A DNA stretch of 64,000 nt from Stentor coeruleus. Its lineage: Eukaryota > Ciliophora > Heterotrichea > Heterotrichida > Stentoridae. The number at the start of each line of letters is the position of its first letter. Within the stretch, counting starts at the first letter, position 1. The stretch is from the NCBI GenBank assembly GCA_001970955.1, contig MPUH01000173.1, positions 1 to 64,000 of the forward strand, written 5' to 3'. Under the pieces are notes generated by a model. The model ran no database searches and had not been told where the DNA came from. It was given only the letters and a program-made list of their open reading frames with translations. Shown here piece by piece: positions 29,207-37,907 of the stretch. The position numbers and the translations under genes were made by a program.

Positions 29207-31273
29207 ATGAAAACAACGTCAAACCCAAATCCCTCAACCACAGCATTTCCAGCGGTATTCAATAAAATCCAAAGCGGTAAATTATTCAATACAAACAATC
29301 TTATAACTTCTTTAAACCCAGAATCTGAATCTAATCAAATAGAATACAAAAACATCATAAACTCAATAAGTATTTTTCAAACTTTTCTTTTAGAGTATTA
29401 CAAATACATCAATTTTAACTCAAGTTTAACTTTTGCCGCATCACAACAAATAGAATATTTATTTTCTTTATTATACTGTGTATCTCATAAAGGTGGGTGG
29501 AGTATAATGAATGGTAACAACTATTGGCCTTTAATATCTAAGTATTTTAATTCTTTACAAGCTTGGAAATTAAGACAAGACTACGACAAATATTTATTCG
29601 CTTTTGAAAAAACTTGGAACCCATCAAGTAAATTCGATGATGACACAAATGATAAATTTTTAACAGGAATTAACCCATCTTTAATGAAAACTGTAGATTT
29701 TTATAGACCTTCTTTGTTGGCTAATGAGATAACATCAGTTTTGATACATAGTTTTTATGATGAAGACTGTATAGTGATACCTGAAATGGCTAATAAGTTT
29801 TTGAAAATTAATATAGAAGAATTTAGTATAGATAGACTTAGAACTATGACTATGCCATTACAATATAGTGATAAAAGTTTTACATTGGATAAGTTGCTTT
29901 GTATGAATAGTTTCTATACAGAGTTCCCTTTAAAAGAAAAATTACCTTTGTATTACGAGATATCTGAAAAACTATTAGAGTCTATTCATTGGAATTCATC
30001 AACAAATTTATTACGTTATATCCCTGAGACCCCAGGATTATCTTCACCTTTAATTATCATCCTGAAAAACTCATTTTTTTTAATTGGCGGACAATCTTAT
30101 ACATCATTAAATGGAGTTTATATAACCCTATATGGAAAATGTGAATGGATAGGTATCCCACAAGCAGCACTTAAAGCTTTAGTGAAAAAAGTTCGTAAAG
30201 ATCAAGGTGTAGATTTATATGATGGTAGTTGGAGACCTGATGAAAAGTATTTATTAATAAACAATATTGAGTTTTTTTATACACTTACTAGATCTGGGGA
30301 TATTTTTATGGCTAAAAGTGATATTGTATATTGGATGTATAGTGAACTTGGGGTTATATGCCAATGGTTTATGTTACCTAAAAATCGTATGTCTCAAATT
30401 TCAGATTCTTATTACAAAACTAAAGATAAGCAGCATAAAGTTAACTTTCCTCTTTTAGCTGTAGAATATATGAATATGCATCTTCCTGATGTTGATATGG
30501 AGATTTTTGCATTGCTTAAAAAAATCTTCGTTGAGAGTATCGACGAAGGATACTGGCAAGGGATTTTTATTAAAGAAACTGATGATATAAGAACATGTTC
30601 TTTATGTGGAAAAGATTTAGTATGGAGATATTTTCGTTGTAACAAATGTAGGATTCAAAAAGATGTTGAGGGTTTTTGTTTGTCTTGTAAAAACTCTCAC
30701 AAATGCTCTGAGATTGAAAATGTAGAAAAATTCTCCTCTGTTGAACTTGAAAAATTATATATGCGTCTTGATAAATCTAATGAGTCACATCAGGCACAAT
30801 ATGCTTTGAAAAAAGTACTTATTAGAGAACCACATAAAGGTTGTGGAGATAAAATACTTTTAGATACAACATTTTGTTATGTTGAAGAAAAGTTTGATTT
30901 GCCGAAAAATGAAAAACAGATTCAATGGGGTATGAATTCACCTTGTAAAAAAAAAACAAATAATGTATCGTATTTGGATGTAGATGAATGTTATAAAAGG
31001 AAAGGGATGAAAAAACAGAAAATAAGAGAGGCTATGTTGAATCCATTAAGTGGGCCAAGATTTAATTATGTTGTCGATATGAAAAAAAAAGAACAGGAGG
31101 CTGATTTGGCTATAGTTGAAATCCCGAGAAGTAAGAGAAAAACAAATAATCCATTATCGAGTTTGGTTAAAAAGACAAACAATCCTGAACTTAGTGCTTT
31201 AATTAGTATTGATAGAAAAAAAGAACTTCATATGAAAAACAACATTGAAAACAAAAATGTTGAAGAAAGATAA
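29207..31273 (+). CDS. ARID / degenerate JmjC / C5HC2 zinc-finger chromatin protein (JARID-like)
   Basis: A 688-residue protein. An ARID DNA-binding domain occupies about residues 55-150 (LLYCVSHKGGWSIMNGNNYW, then WKLRQDYDKYLFAFEK). A JmjC-like region at about 280-410 contains SLNGVYITLYGKCEWIGIP, which aligns with the SINYLHWGEPKTWYGVP core of KDM5 demethylases, but the upstream HxE iron ligands and the later His are absent, so demethylase activity is unlikely. A C5HC2-type zinc finger follows at about 463-505 (CSLCGKDLVW, CNKC, CLSCKNSHKC). The C-terminus is basic. The domain order matches KDM5/JARID2, and JARID2 is itself inactive. It probably acts as a chromatin-bound scaffold in the macronucleus; that is inference. 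Confidence 0.72.
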   Translation: MKTTSNPNPSTTAFPAVFNKIQSGKLFNTNNLITSLNPESESNQIEYKNIINSISIFQTFLLEYYKYINFNSSLTFAASQQIEYLFSLLYCVSHKGGWSIMNGNNYWPLISKYFNSLQAWKLRQDYDKYLFAFEKTWNPSSKFDDDTNDKFLTGINPSLMKTVDFYRPSLLANEITSVLIHSFYDEDCIVIPEMANKFLKINIEEFSIDRLRTMTMPLQYSDKSFTLDKLLCMNSFYTEFPLKEKLPLYYEISEKLLESIHWNSSTNLLRYIPETPGLSSPLIIILKNSFFLIGGQSYTSLNGVYITLYGKCEWIGIPQAALKALVKKVRKDQGVDLYDGSWRPDEKYLLINNIEFFYTLTRSGDIFMAKSDIVYWMYSELGVICQWFMLPKNRMSQISDSYYKTKDKQHKVNFPLLAVEYMNMHLPDVDMEIFALLKKIFVESIDEGYWQGIFIKETDDIRTCSLCGKDLVWRYFRCNKCRIQKDVEGFCLSCKNSHKCSEIENVEKFSSVELEKLYMRLDKSNESHQAQYALKKVLIREPHKGCGDKILLDTTFCYVEEKFDLPKNEKQIQWGMNSPCKKKTNNVSYLDVDECYKRKGMKKQKIREAMLNPLSGPRFNYVVDMKKKEQEADLAIVEIPRSKRKTNNPLSSLVKKTNNPELSALISIDRKKELHMKNNIENKNVEER

Positions 31274-31376
31274 AGAGTTTTTTAATATGACTTTACTAGT
31301 TAAATATCTTATTAAGTTTTAAAATTTAGGTTTTAACTAGAAATTAAAGATTTTTTTTTGATAGATAAACTATAAA

Positions 31377-32942
31377 ATGGTAGACTCTTACCTGAAAAAC
31401 AAACTAGAAAGTCTTAATGCCCCTGAAAGTTTTAAATCCGCAGTATTTTTTTCTTTACAACATGCAGGGTCAGGGGTTGGATTTTCAGTCTTCAGCCGAA
31501 GTCCTCAGATTAAAGTAAGAACTAAATAGCAGGCTTTGGACATAAACATTTTAATCCAGAAATTCATGACAAAATTAACTAAAACTGATGTTGAAGAAAG
31601 TTTAAGAATAGCTAAATTACTTGAAGCCAAACGTATGAAAAAAGAACTACAAGGAAATTTAGCTAAAGTCACTGAAAAAATTGATAATTTGTCAAGTAAA
31701 ACTCAAATCCCAGCAGTTAAAATTAAACTGTTAGACAAACAGATAAGACAAGAGTATTTTGATAATGAAAGGAAAATGACTGAAGAAGTCGCTAAAAAGA
31801 TACAGAAATTCGTGAAAAAACAAAAAGAAGTACTTGAAGCTATTCAAAAACAAAAAGAAAAAATAATTAAGCATTCAGAAAGACAAAAAGAAATTAAGCA
31901 AGAAGAAGAAAAAAATAAAGTTGCTATAAGAGATGAAAGGATTAGGGAAGAAAGGGAGAAGATGATGGAAAAAAAACTAAAGAGGGAAAAAGAAAAGGAA
32001 ATTAGGAAAAATATGAGTGATAATTTTCTGCGTATAAATGAAAAACCTTTGTTTTTGAAATATCAGGAAAAGTTTGTCGCTGATGTGGAAATGCCTGAGT
32101 TAGAAAGGAGAAAAGATGAGTTGAGGAAAAAACGTGAAATGTTTTCCCCTATTCCTTTGAAAAATATTAAAGACCACTCTTCTTGGTACAATTCAATAAA
32201 AGCTATAAACAAAGATAAATATGAAAAGGAACAAACAATGAAAAAACTAAAAGAAAAAAAAAAACTTAAGGACTTCCCTATTACTGAAACAATTTGGACA
32301 GTTCGAGCACTTGAGGAACAGAAAAAAGAAAAAGCTTTACAGACTGAAAAACTTCAAGAACGTGTTTATCTTATTGCAAAAAAAAATAAATATGCAGATA
32401 CTGTAAAACAAGTATATTCACCTTCTGTTCTTATTGAATATAATCATTTGAAAAGCTATACGAAAAAATCGAATAGGAAAAATAAATCTGAAGATTCATC
32501 AGGATTAGATGCTCAATGGAAACCACATAAATTTAAGCCTAATAGTATGATGCCAAATATTAAAACTCCAAAAGAGCCGGTTGTAGCTAATTATTTGGAA
32601 GAGAGAAGAAAAGTAAGAGAAGATAACAAAGAAGTTCAAGAAACAGCAGAAGACCTAGTAGCAAAAGTTTTGCAAAGCCAACAATATTTAAGTAGCAGTG
32701 CCAGAGATCTTGAAAAAGCAAAAAAAGAAGCAATGAAATTAGAGCAATTAGCAAAAAAAAAATCAGACCTCTTTGAAGCAAATTCTATTTATAATCAATC
32801 AGGAAATAAAGGTAGTGAATTGAAATCTATAAAAACATTACCATCTTTGAATACAGATTTAAAAGAAGCTATGAGTGCAGATACATTATTACTTGGCTCA
32901 ATAAAAGCTAAACTATTAATCCTAAGTAAAATGGATAATTAA
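31377..32942 (+). CDS. charged coiled-coil protein, one 15-nt intron
   Basis: Exons 31377-31514 and 31530-32942, with intron GTAAGAACTAAATAG at 31515-31529; 516 residues. The first exon encodes 46 residues (MVDSYLKNKLESLNAPESF), and without the intron the second frame has no ATG near its start. About residues 60-200 are an extended, very Lys/Glu-rich coiled coil (KIQKFVKKQKEVLEAIQKQK). The middle is basic and partly disordered; a shorter helix lies near 395-430. No domain is recognised. Composition suggests a cytoskeletal or microtubule-associated protein. It follows the JARID-like gene by 103 bp on the same strand. Confidence 0.78.
31515..31529 (+). other. 15-nt intron
   Basis: GTAAGAACTAAATAG in the coiled-coil gene; contains an in-frame stop, so it must be removed. 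Confidence 0.92.
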
Positions 32943-33048
32943 CCTAAGGTTTTAATATATAAATACAATAATTCATTTACTTATCACCCTAATACCTTTA
33001 AAATCTTACAAAACTCTTGACTTAAAAAAAAAAATATTTATTATTATA

Positions 33049-33321
33049 ATGTCCGAGTTCCCACATGTCTAGTAAAAAATATACAGTGAACTTAAAATAC
33101 AATTCGATACCCCAAGAGACGCAGAAGTAGTCAGAAACACTCTAGATGTTGACAAAGAGCCTAATACCCAGCGAATCCGCCGTGAACTCACCTGCACCAA
33201 CAGCGAGTTTCGAGTGGTCTGGGAGTCCAAAGATGTGAAAATCCTTAGATCAGCCGTGCTCGCATTTTTCCTCAATCTCAACCTTGTCGCCAACACTCTT
33301 CTTCGTTTCAAACCTAATTAG
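33049..33321 (+). CDS. PCC1: Pcc1/LAGE3-like KEOPS complex subunit, one 15-nt intron
   Basis: This small gene is invisible without splicing. Exon 1 (33049-33071, MSEFPHVY) joins exon 2 (33087-33321) by removing GTAAAAAATATACAG at 33072-33086; the last exon-1 codon is split. The 85-residue product has the CTAG/Pcc1 pattern: YELKIQFDTPRDAEVVRNTL, then VDKEPNTQRIRRELT, a strand with a Val-Val-Trp core, and the closing helix RSAVLAFFLNLNLVANTL. Pcc1 dimerises the KEOPS/EKC complex, which makes the t6A modification of ANN-decoding tRNAs, and it is usually 80-100 residues long. The DNA is much less AT-rich than its surroundings, in keeping with coding function. It is convergent with RPS19, 32 bp away. 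Confidence 0.85.
33072..33086 (+). other. 15-nt intron (PCC1)
   Basis: GTAAAAAATATACAG, one of the two introns here ending CAG rather than TAG. Its removal restores the Pcc1 N-terminus. Confidence 0.9.
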
Positions 33322-33353
33322 ACTTAATCTAGCTTTTAATAAAACTAGTTATT

Positions 33354-33800
33354 CTAAACTTTTATTTGCCTAGCAATACTATCAAGCTCTTGTTGACCTT
33401 TTTGAGTAATCTTTCTCCCAACAGTCCTTTCGCTATCCTCATCTTTGATAGTTTCAATTATTCCTTTTTCTTCAAGTTCTTTGAGTAAGTATCTAATTAT
33501 TTTACCTGAGCCTTGGACAAAGTGACAAGGAGTTGTTCCATAGTTTTTTGAGCAACCAAACTCTTTTTTTAATGCTCCTACACCAATGTTTGGTCTTAAG
33601 TAAACTTTTCTTGCTAGTGCTGCAGCGCGGACGTACAGCCAGTCTTTGTCATATGGAGCTAATTGCTTTCCAGAACCTGTCTTAACATAGTCTACCCAAT
33701 TTGGAATTGAGATCTTATCGGTTCTTTTAAGATAAGATGAGTATTCCGCAATGAAAGCTGGGGCTGATACGTCTTTGACAACCAGAGCTTTTTTGTCCAT
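33354..33800 (-). CDS. RPS19: 40S ribosomal protein S19 (eS19)
   Basis: A 148-residue protein matching eukaryotic ribosomal protein S19 along its whole length: an N-terminal VKDVSAPAFIAEYSSYLKR, the hallmark PNWVDYVKTG, DWLYVRAAALARKVYLR, GVGALKKEFG, HFVQGSGKIIRYLLKELE and a C-terminal GRKITQKGQQELDSIA. It is a small-subunit head protein needed for 18S rRNA 3' maturation. Length is normal. Codon use is enriched for C-ending codons, as expected of a highly expressed gene. The start ATG at 33800 lies just after an AT-rich upstream region. No intron. Confidence 0.96.
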   Translation of the reverse strand: MDKKALVVKDVSAPAFIAEYSSYLKRTDKISIPNWVDYVKTGSGKQLAPYDKDWLYVRAAALARKVYLRPNIGVGALKKEFGCSKNYGTTPCHFVQGSGKIIRYLLKELEEKGIIETIKDEDSERTVGRKITQKGQQELDSIARQIKV

Positions 33801-34263
33801 ATTTATATAGGCTTGCTAGGAAAAATACTTTTGGAAAATTTTGAATGTGAGAGAATTAGGGTAAGATTATGTGTGGGAATTAAAAGATTAAATTAGTTAT
33901 TTTATGAAGTTTTTTTTGAAAGAATTGGTTTTCGTGATACTTTTTGAAGGTTATTGATTTGTTGGATTGGAGAATAGTAATTAATTTTTAAGGTTTAGAA
34001 TACTTGGGTGTAAATTTAAATAGGTTATATTTTTTGATAGGATATTATTATTATTTTAATTTTAGATTTAATATATCATTGAAAGATCTTGTATATTCGA
34101 AGTTATAAACTAAAATATTTCAATATGAATTCTAGTTAAATTTCATATTTTAGATGTCATTTTAAGATATAGTAAATGCATTTATAACAACTTTTATCAA
34201 TCTTAAACAAAACCTAATCTCACAAACTTTCATAAAGTAGCCAACCTTACTTTGTCTATAAAT
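33801..34263. other. AT-rich divergent intergenic region
   Basis: About 460 bp between RPS19 and the macro-domain gene; no coding or RNA feature seen. Confidence 0.55.
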
Positions 34264-34944
34264 ATGGACCTAAATCCACTTAGAGCTTTAGGCCACTACA
34301 AAGACTCATATATTTTAGTAAAAAAAGGATCATCACTTGAAGAATATCCAATAAACATTTCTATTCAAGACTCAGATGGTAAATTCTCCTTACTCTCAGC
34401 AATAAACTCAAAATTGAAAATAGGTGGCCTTACAGGAGAAATTTATCGAATCTGTGGAGAAGATGATTTCAGACAAGCTATAANTACAGAAGAAATTTAT
34501 CGAATCTGCGGAGAAGATGAGTTCATGCAAGCTATAGCTAGAAAAAAAAAAATTAAACTAGGCAATATAATCTATATTCCACCAAAAATCGAAGACAATC
34601 CTCTAAGGCATTTTATACTTTTAGTACTTGATAGAATTAAAAAAAAAACTACTCAAGAAGACATAATTTTCTTGAAAAATACAATAATTAAAGCTCTTGA
34701 AGAAGCTAATAATCAAGGTATGCAAGCAGTGGTTATCCCAGGGATTTGTTGTAAGCAAAATTCTTTTCCTATAAACGAAGCAGCTGATGCGCATTTTGAA
34801 GCAGTTGAAGAGTTTATAGAAAATAATGATTCCAGAGTACTTAAAATGTTTGTGTTTTGTTTGTTTGATGATGAAGAAGTTAATGCATTTTTGAATACAG
34901 CGAATTATAAATTCAAAAAATATCATATGCATTGGAAAGCTTAG
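34264..34944 (+). CDS. macro-domain protein (ADP-ribose-binding type)
   Basis: Start at the ATG at 34264 (MDLNPLRALG). The central and C-terminal parts fit a macro domain: a nucleotide-binding segment with Gly-rich loops (AINSKLKIGGLTGEIYRICG), IKLGNIIYIPP, an ILLVLDRI strand region, FLKNTIIKALEEANNQGMQAVVIPGI and INEAADAHFEAVEEFI, then a closing strand MFVFCLFDDEE. Macro domains bind or remove ADP-ribose. A single N at 34484 separates two similar 54-nt copies that repeat 18 residues around EIYRICGED; the copies differ at several bases. The true product is probably about 208 residues. Which copy is correct cannot be told here. Confidence 0.68.
   Translation: MDLNPLRALGHYKDSYILVKKGSSLEEYPINISIQDSDGKFSLLSAINSKLKIGGLTGEIYRICGEDDFRQAIXTEEIYRICGEDEFMQAIARKKKIKLGNIIYIPPKIEDNPLRHFILLVLDRIKKKTTQEDIIFLKNTIIKALEEANNQGMQAVVIPGICCKQNSFPINEAADAHFEAVEEFIENNDSRVLKMFVFCLFDDEEVNAFLNTANYKFKKYHMHWKA
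34431..34538. other. single-N contig join with 54-bp near-duplicate flanks
   Basis: N at 34484. Unlike most such sites here the two copies are not identical (for example gatttcaga versus gagttcatg), suggesting low-quality contig ends or allelic difference. The frame is kept. Confidence 0.8.
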
Positions 34945-34959
34945 AATTTAATTTACTAT

Positions 34960-36275
34960 TTATGATTTTATATGCTTAGCTCGTTTAATATTCCCTGGAT
35001 CTTGGGTGTTAGGTTCTTTATTTTTACTTATTGGTAAAACATTTCCAGCTGAGCCAAAACTATCATTTGATTGATTATTTTTTATTTTTCTTGAGTTCCT
35101 TCCTTTTGGTTGAGTTTTTTTCCGTTCTGGCATTTTTCTTTCACCCGTAATTTTTTTGTGGCTTTCTTTAGCTTTTTTATATTCCACTAAAAATTGATAT
35201 AAAACTTTTATCTGCATTACCATTGCCGGGTCTTTGAATTCCTTCATTTTTTCTTCAACAATTTCTAACAAGCTCTGAAGTTTATCTTGAACATTATCTG
35301 TTTCATTTTTTTGATTGAGCATTTCCATCATTTCTATCATATTTTGTTCTAAAAGGGTAAGTTCATCAACAGGTGTCAATATATTTTCTATCGAACTCTT
35401 ATGAGCTGTGTGTTTTGGTGAACTATATTCAATAATTTGTATAGGTAATTGACTAATATCTTTAGGTATTTGCATATTAAGTTCAGTTAATCTTCTCATA
35501 ACTGATGGATTTAATAATGTCAATATATCATATTTAAAGGCAAAGTTTAGAGCTATTGTAATACTGTTTTTCCAATCAAGTTTTTCTAACATATTTAAAG
35601 TTGGGTCTTGGTGTAATAAATGTATATGTCCATGCATTAATTTCTCATGTTTTGAAGACTCTTGAACAAAAGTTTCTTCTTCAGATAAGGTCATATTACA
35701 AATGTATCTTGTTATAGGAGATAAATCGCTAAAAATACAAATTTCTCTTTTGTTTGATTTAATGCTTTTTGTTGTAGAGTCGAATTCAGCTAAAGAGAGG
35801 AGTTCGTATTTGTCGGGAATTGGATCTTCATGAAGGTCACGATAAGGAAAATCATCTATTTTCCAAATTTCTAGATTTTTATCAGTTCTTATTGTATCTT
35901 TAGCATCGTAACTCTGAGGTGGGTAAATGTTTTTCAGACCAAACTCGAATTTTTTTACAGGATCTGGGGTTTTGTTTTGGGTCAAGGCTAAGGTACTTTT
36001 CATTATTTGGAATTCTGATATGCTTTTTTCAGATTCAGAGTAAATTTCTGGTATTTTTGCTAGACTTTTTTTAGGTTTGCNTGGAATTCTGATATGCTTT
36101 TTTCAGATTCAGAGTAAATTTCTGGTATTTTTGCTAGACTTTTTTTAGGTTTGCTTGCTGGGGAAATAAAGTTGTTGAAAATACGGGATTTAATTTGGTC
36201 CTTTTTACTGTCGTCAGAAGTCCCTGATTCTCTAAGTTTTAAAATGTTAGCCCATTCGTCTTTAAGTCCTGACAT
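34960..36275 (-). CDS. unrecognised charged protein, split by a contig-join artefact
   Basis: Two frames (36275-36060 and 36003-34960) belong to one gene. Between them an N at 36081 separates two identical 73-bp copies; ignoring one copy (74 bp with the N) restores a single frame of about 413 residues, with EKSISEFQ running into IMKSTLALTQ. The start ATG is at 36275 (MSGLKDEWANILKL). The protein is hydrophilic, with a helical central part and a C-terminal Lys-rich stretch (KKITGERKMPERKKTQPKGR). The segment NMLEKLDWKNSITIALNFAF may be a small folded unit. No family is recognised. It lies only 15 bp from the end of the convergent macro-domain gene. Confidence 0.7.
36008..36154. other. single-N contig join with 73-bp duplicated flanks
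   Basis: N at 36081; the period of 74 bp shifts the reading frame of the minus-strand gene, splitting it artificially. Confidence 0.9.
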
Positions 36276-36444
36276 TTTATATTGAAATTCTTTTTAACTA
36301 TTTGGTACATCTGAAAAGATTTTAAATATGTTAAAGTGTATTAAAATCTTTTACTTATTTTTATATTAGAAAAAACACACAAACCATTTAATACAAAAAA
36401 ATCATTTGGTAAATCTTCTCTTTGAACTTTTAAAAACATATTCG

Positions 36445-37125
36445 TTAATTAAAAAAATTATTACACCTTATCTTTCCTTCATAAAAATTTATAGTTTTCT
36501 TAACATCCCCATCAAAACTCATAAGCACCTTAAACACTTCTTCACTTCCAAGTTTTTTCCCAGTAATTTTCCCACATATATCACAAAGATTTTCAAAAAG
36601 TTCATCAATTCTCACTTCAATAAAATTCTTATCACATTTTGCCTTGTTTTTTTCCTGACGAATTTCGACATATTTTTTTGATTCAAAAATTTTAAAATCA
36701 TCAAAGTTCCTTTGATCAGTATCATCTGTATCATTGTTAATCTCAGTATCAAAGTTTTCAAAAAGCTTAAAATTATCTTGATTTTCTTGATTTTTTTGTA
36801 TTCCTTGAAGAATTGGTTTAATATTTTGTTGTAAAGGATTTTTTAATATAAAGGGCGGGTTATTGTTTATGTTGATTTTATTAGTCATATGTGTCAAATT
36901 GATGATATTCATTTGAGAACTGCGGATTTTATCTTTTTTTAACATAAGTTTCCAATGAAATCTTAAACTTTCAGATGTGTGGGTAGAAAAGAGATTTCTT
37001 AATTTTGCATTTTCCCAGAAACTTAGAAGTTTCGGATCCCCAAAAACTTTTGAAGCGTATTCTCGCATAGAATCTTCGTCACGGTAAGAAAATTTGTTCC
37101 TTGTTTGCTTTGGCTGATTAAACAT
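36445..37125 (-). CDS. Myb-like protein with RAP1-type C-terminus (candidate)
   Basis: A 226-residue protein from ATG at 37125. Residues about 14-63 (DEDSMREYASKVFG, then FWENAKLRNLF and HTSESLRFHWKLML) follow the pattern of the RAP1/TERF2IP Myb domain, where an acidic ED start, a central FW or LW and a TxxSLxxR/HW motif are typical. A disordered Asn/Asp-rich middle follows. The C-terminal 55 residues (IDELFENLCDICG, then EEVFKVLMSFDGDVKKTINFYEG) resemble the RAP1 C-terminal helical domain. The combination suggests a telomere or chromatin adaptor without the BRCT domain. Both matches are weak and made by eye. A different Myb-like or structural protein remains possible. Confidence 0.5.
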   Translation of the reverse strand: MFNQPKQTRNKFSYRDEDSMREYASKVFGDPKLLSFWENAKLRNLFSTHTSESLRFHWKLMLKKDKIRSSQMNIINLTHMTNKININNNPPFILKNPLQQNIKPILQGIQKNQENQDNFKLFENFDTEINNDTDDTDQRNFDDFKIFESKKYVEIRQEKNKAKCDKNFIEVRIDELFENLCDICGKITGKKLGSEEVFKVLMSFDGDVKKTINFYEGKIRCNNFFN

Positions 37126-37907
37126 AAGCTATTAATTAAATATATTATTTTTTGTATTATGTTATGGATTGATCTGTTTAGTTTTTAATGTAATTAATTG
37201 GAGTTTAGGTAGTTGTGATAAATTTATGAGTTCTTTTAGAGAAATTAAAAGAAAAGAATATACTATAACACTAAGAATATTTGTATGTCAGTAAAATTCA
37301 CAGAAAAGTTATTATTCAGCTTAAATAAATAAGCCCCATAAGTAAGGTATTAAAATAATTTTCCCTTTATTTACACAACAAAAATTAAAATAATTAATAA
37401 TTATAATAGCATAACCCAACATTTTGAAATGCTTGCTTTAGTTACAAGATAATATTATAATTATCAATTGACACTATTATTAAAAAATCCATATTTTATG
37501 CAAGATAAATTATTTGTGCTGATAATCTTAACAAAAGCATTACATAATTTTCTGCATTTCATATCTCTAAAAGCTCAGCAAAAAAAAAATCACAATCTTC
37601 ATACCTCTTATTCAAAATATCCAACAAGAAAACAATAAATTAAACATCCTTAAAATCTGTCAAATCTTCAAAGACATAAACACCATATAAAATATTCTCT
37701 CTTTCATAAAAACCCATTAAAAACCAGCATCTTAAAACCCCTCAAATAATCAAAATCCTTATTTCATATATATCTTATCAACTTTTCCACATAAAAAACA
37801 TGATATCTAAAAACTATCTAATAAAAGCCCATAAAGCAAAAAACTATCTAATAAAAACTCACAAAGCAAAAAACTATCTAATAAAAGCCGATAAAGCAAA
37901 AAACTAA
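37126..37907. other. AT-rich intergenic region
   Basis: About 780 bp. The left part is featureless. The right end holds a 30-bp tandem repeat next to the stop of the giant gene (listed separately). Confidence 0.6.
37809..37906. repeat. 30-bp tandem repeat, about 3.3 copies
   Basis: Unit aaaaaactatctaataaaag followed by a ten-base variable tail ending ataaagc or acaaagc. The last partial copy abuts the stop codon of the giant minus-strand gene, so the array lies in its 3' UTR. Confidence 0.85.

Noticed and set aside
33069-33311. 80-codon minus-strand frame
   Set aside because: Shadow of the spliced Pcc1 gene on the plus strand.
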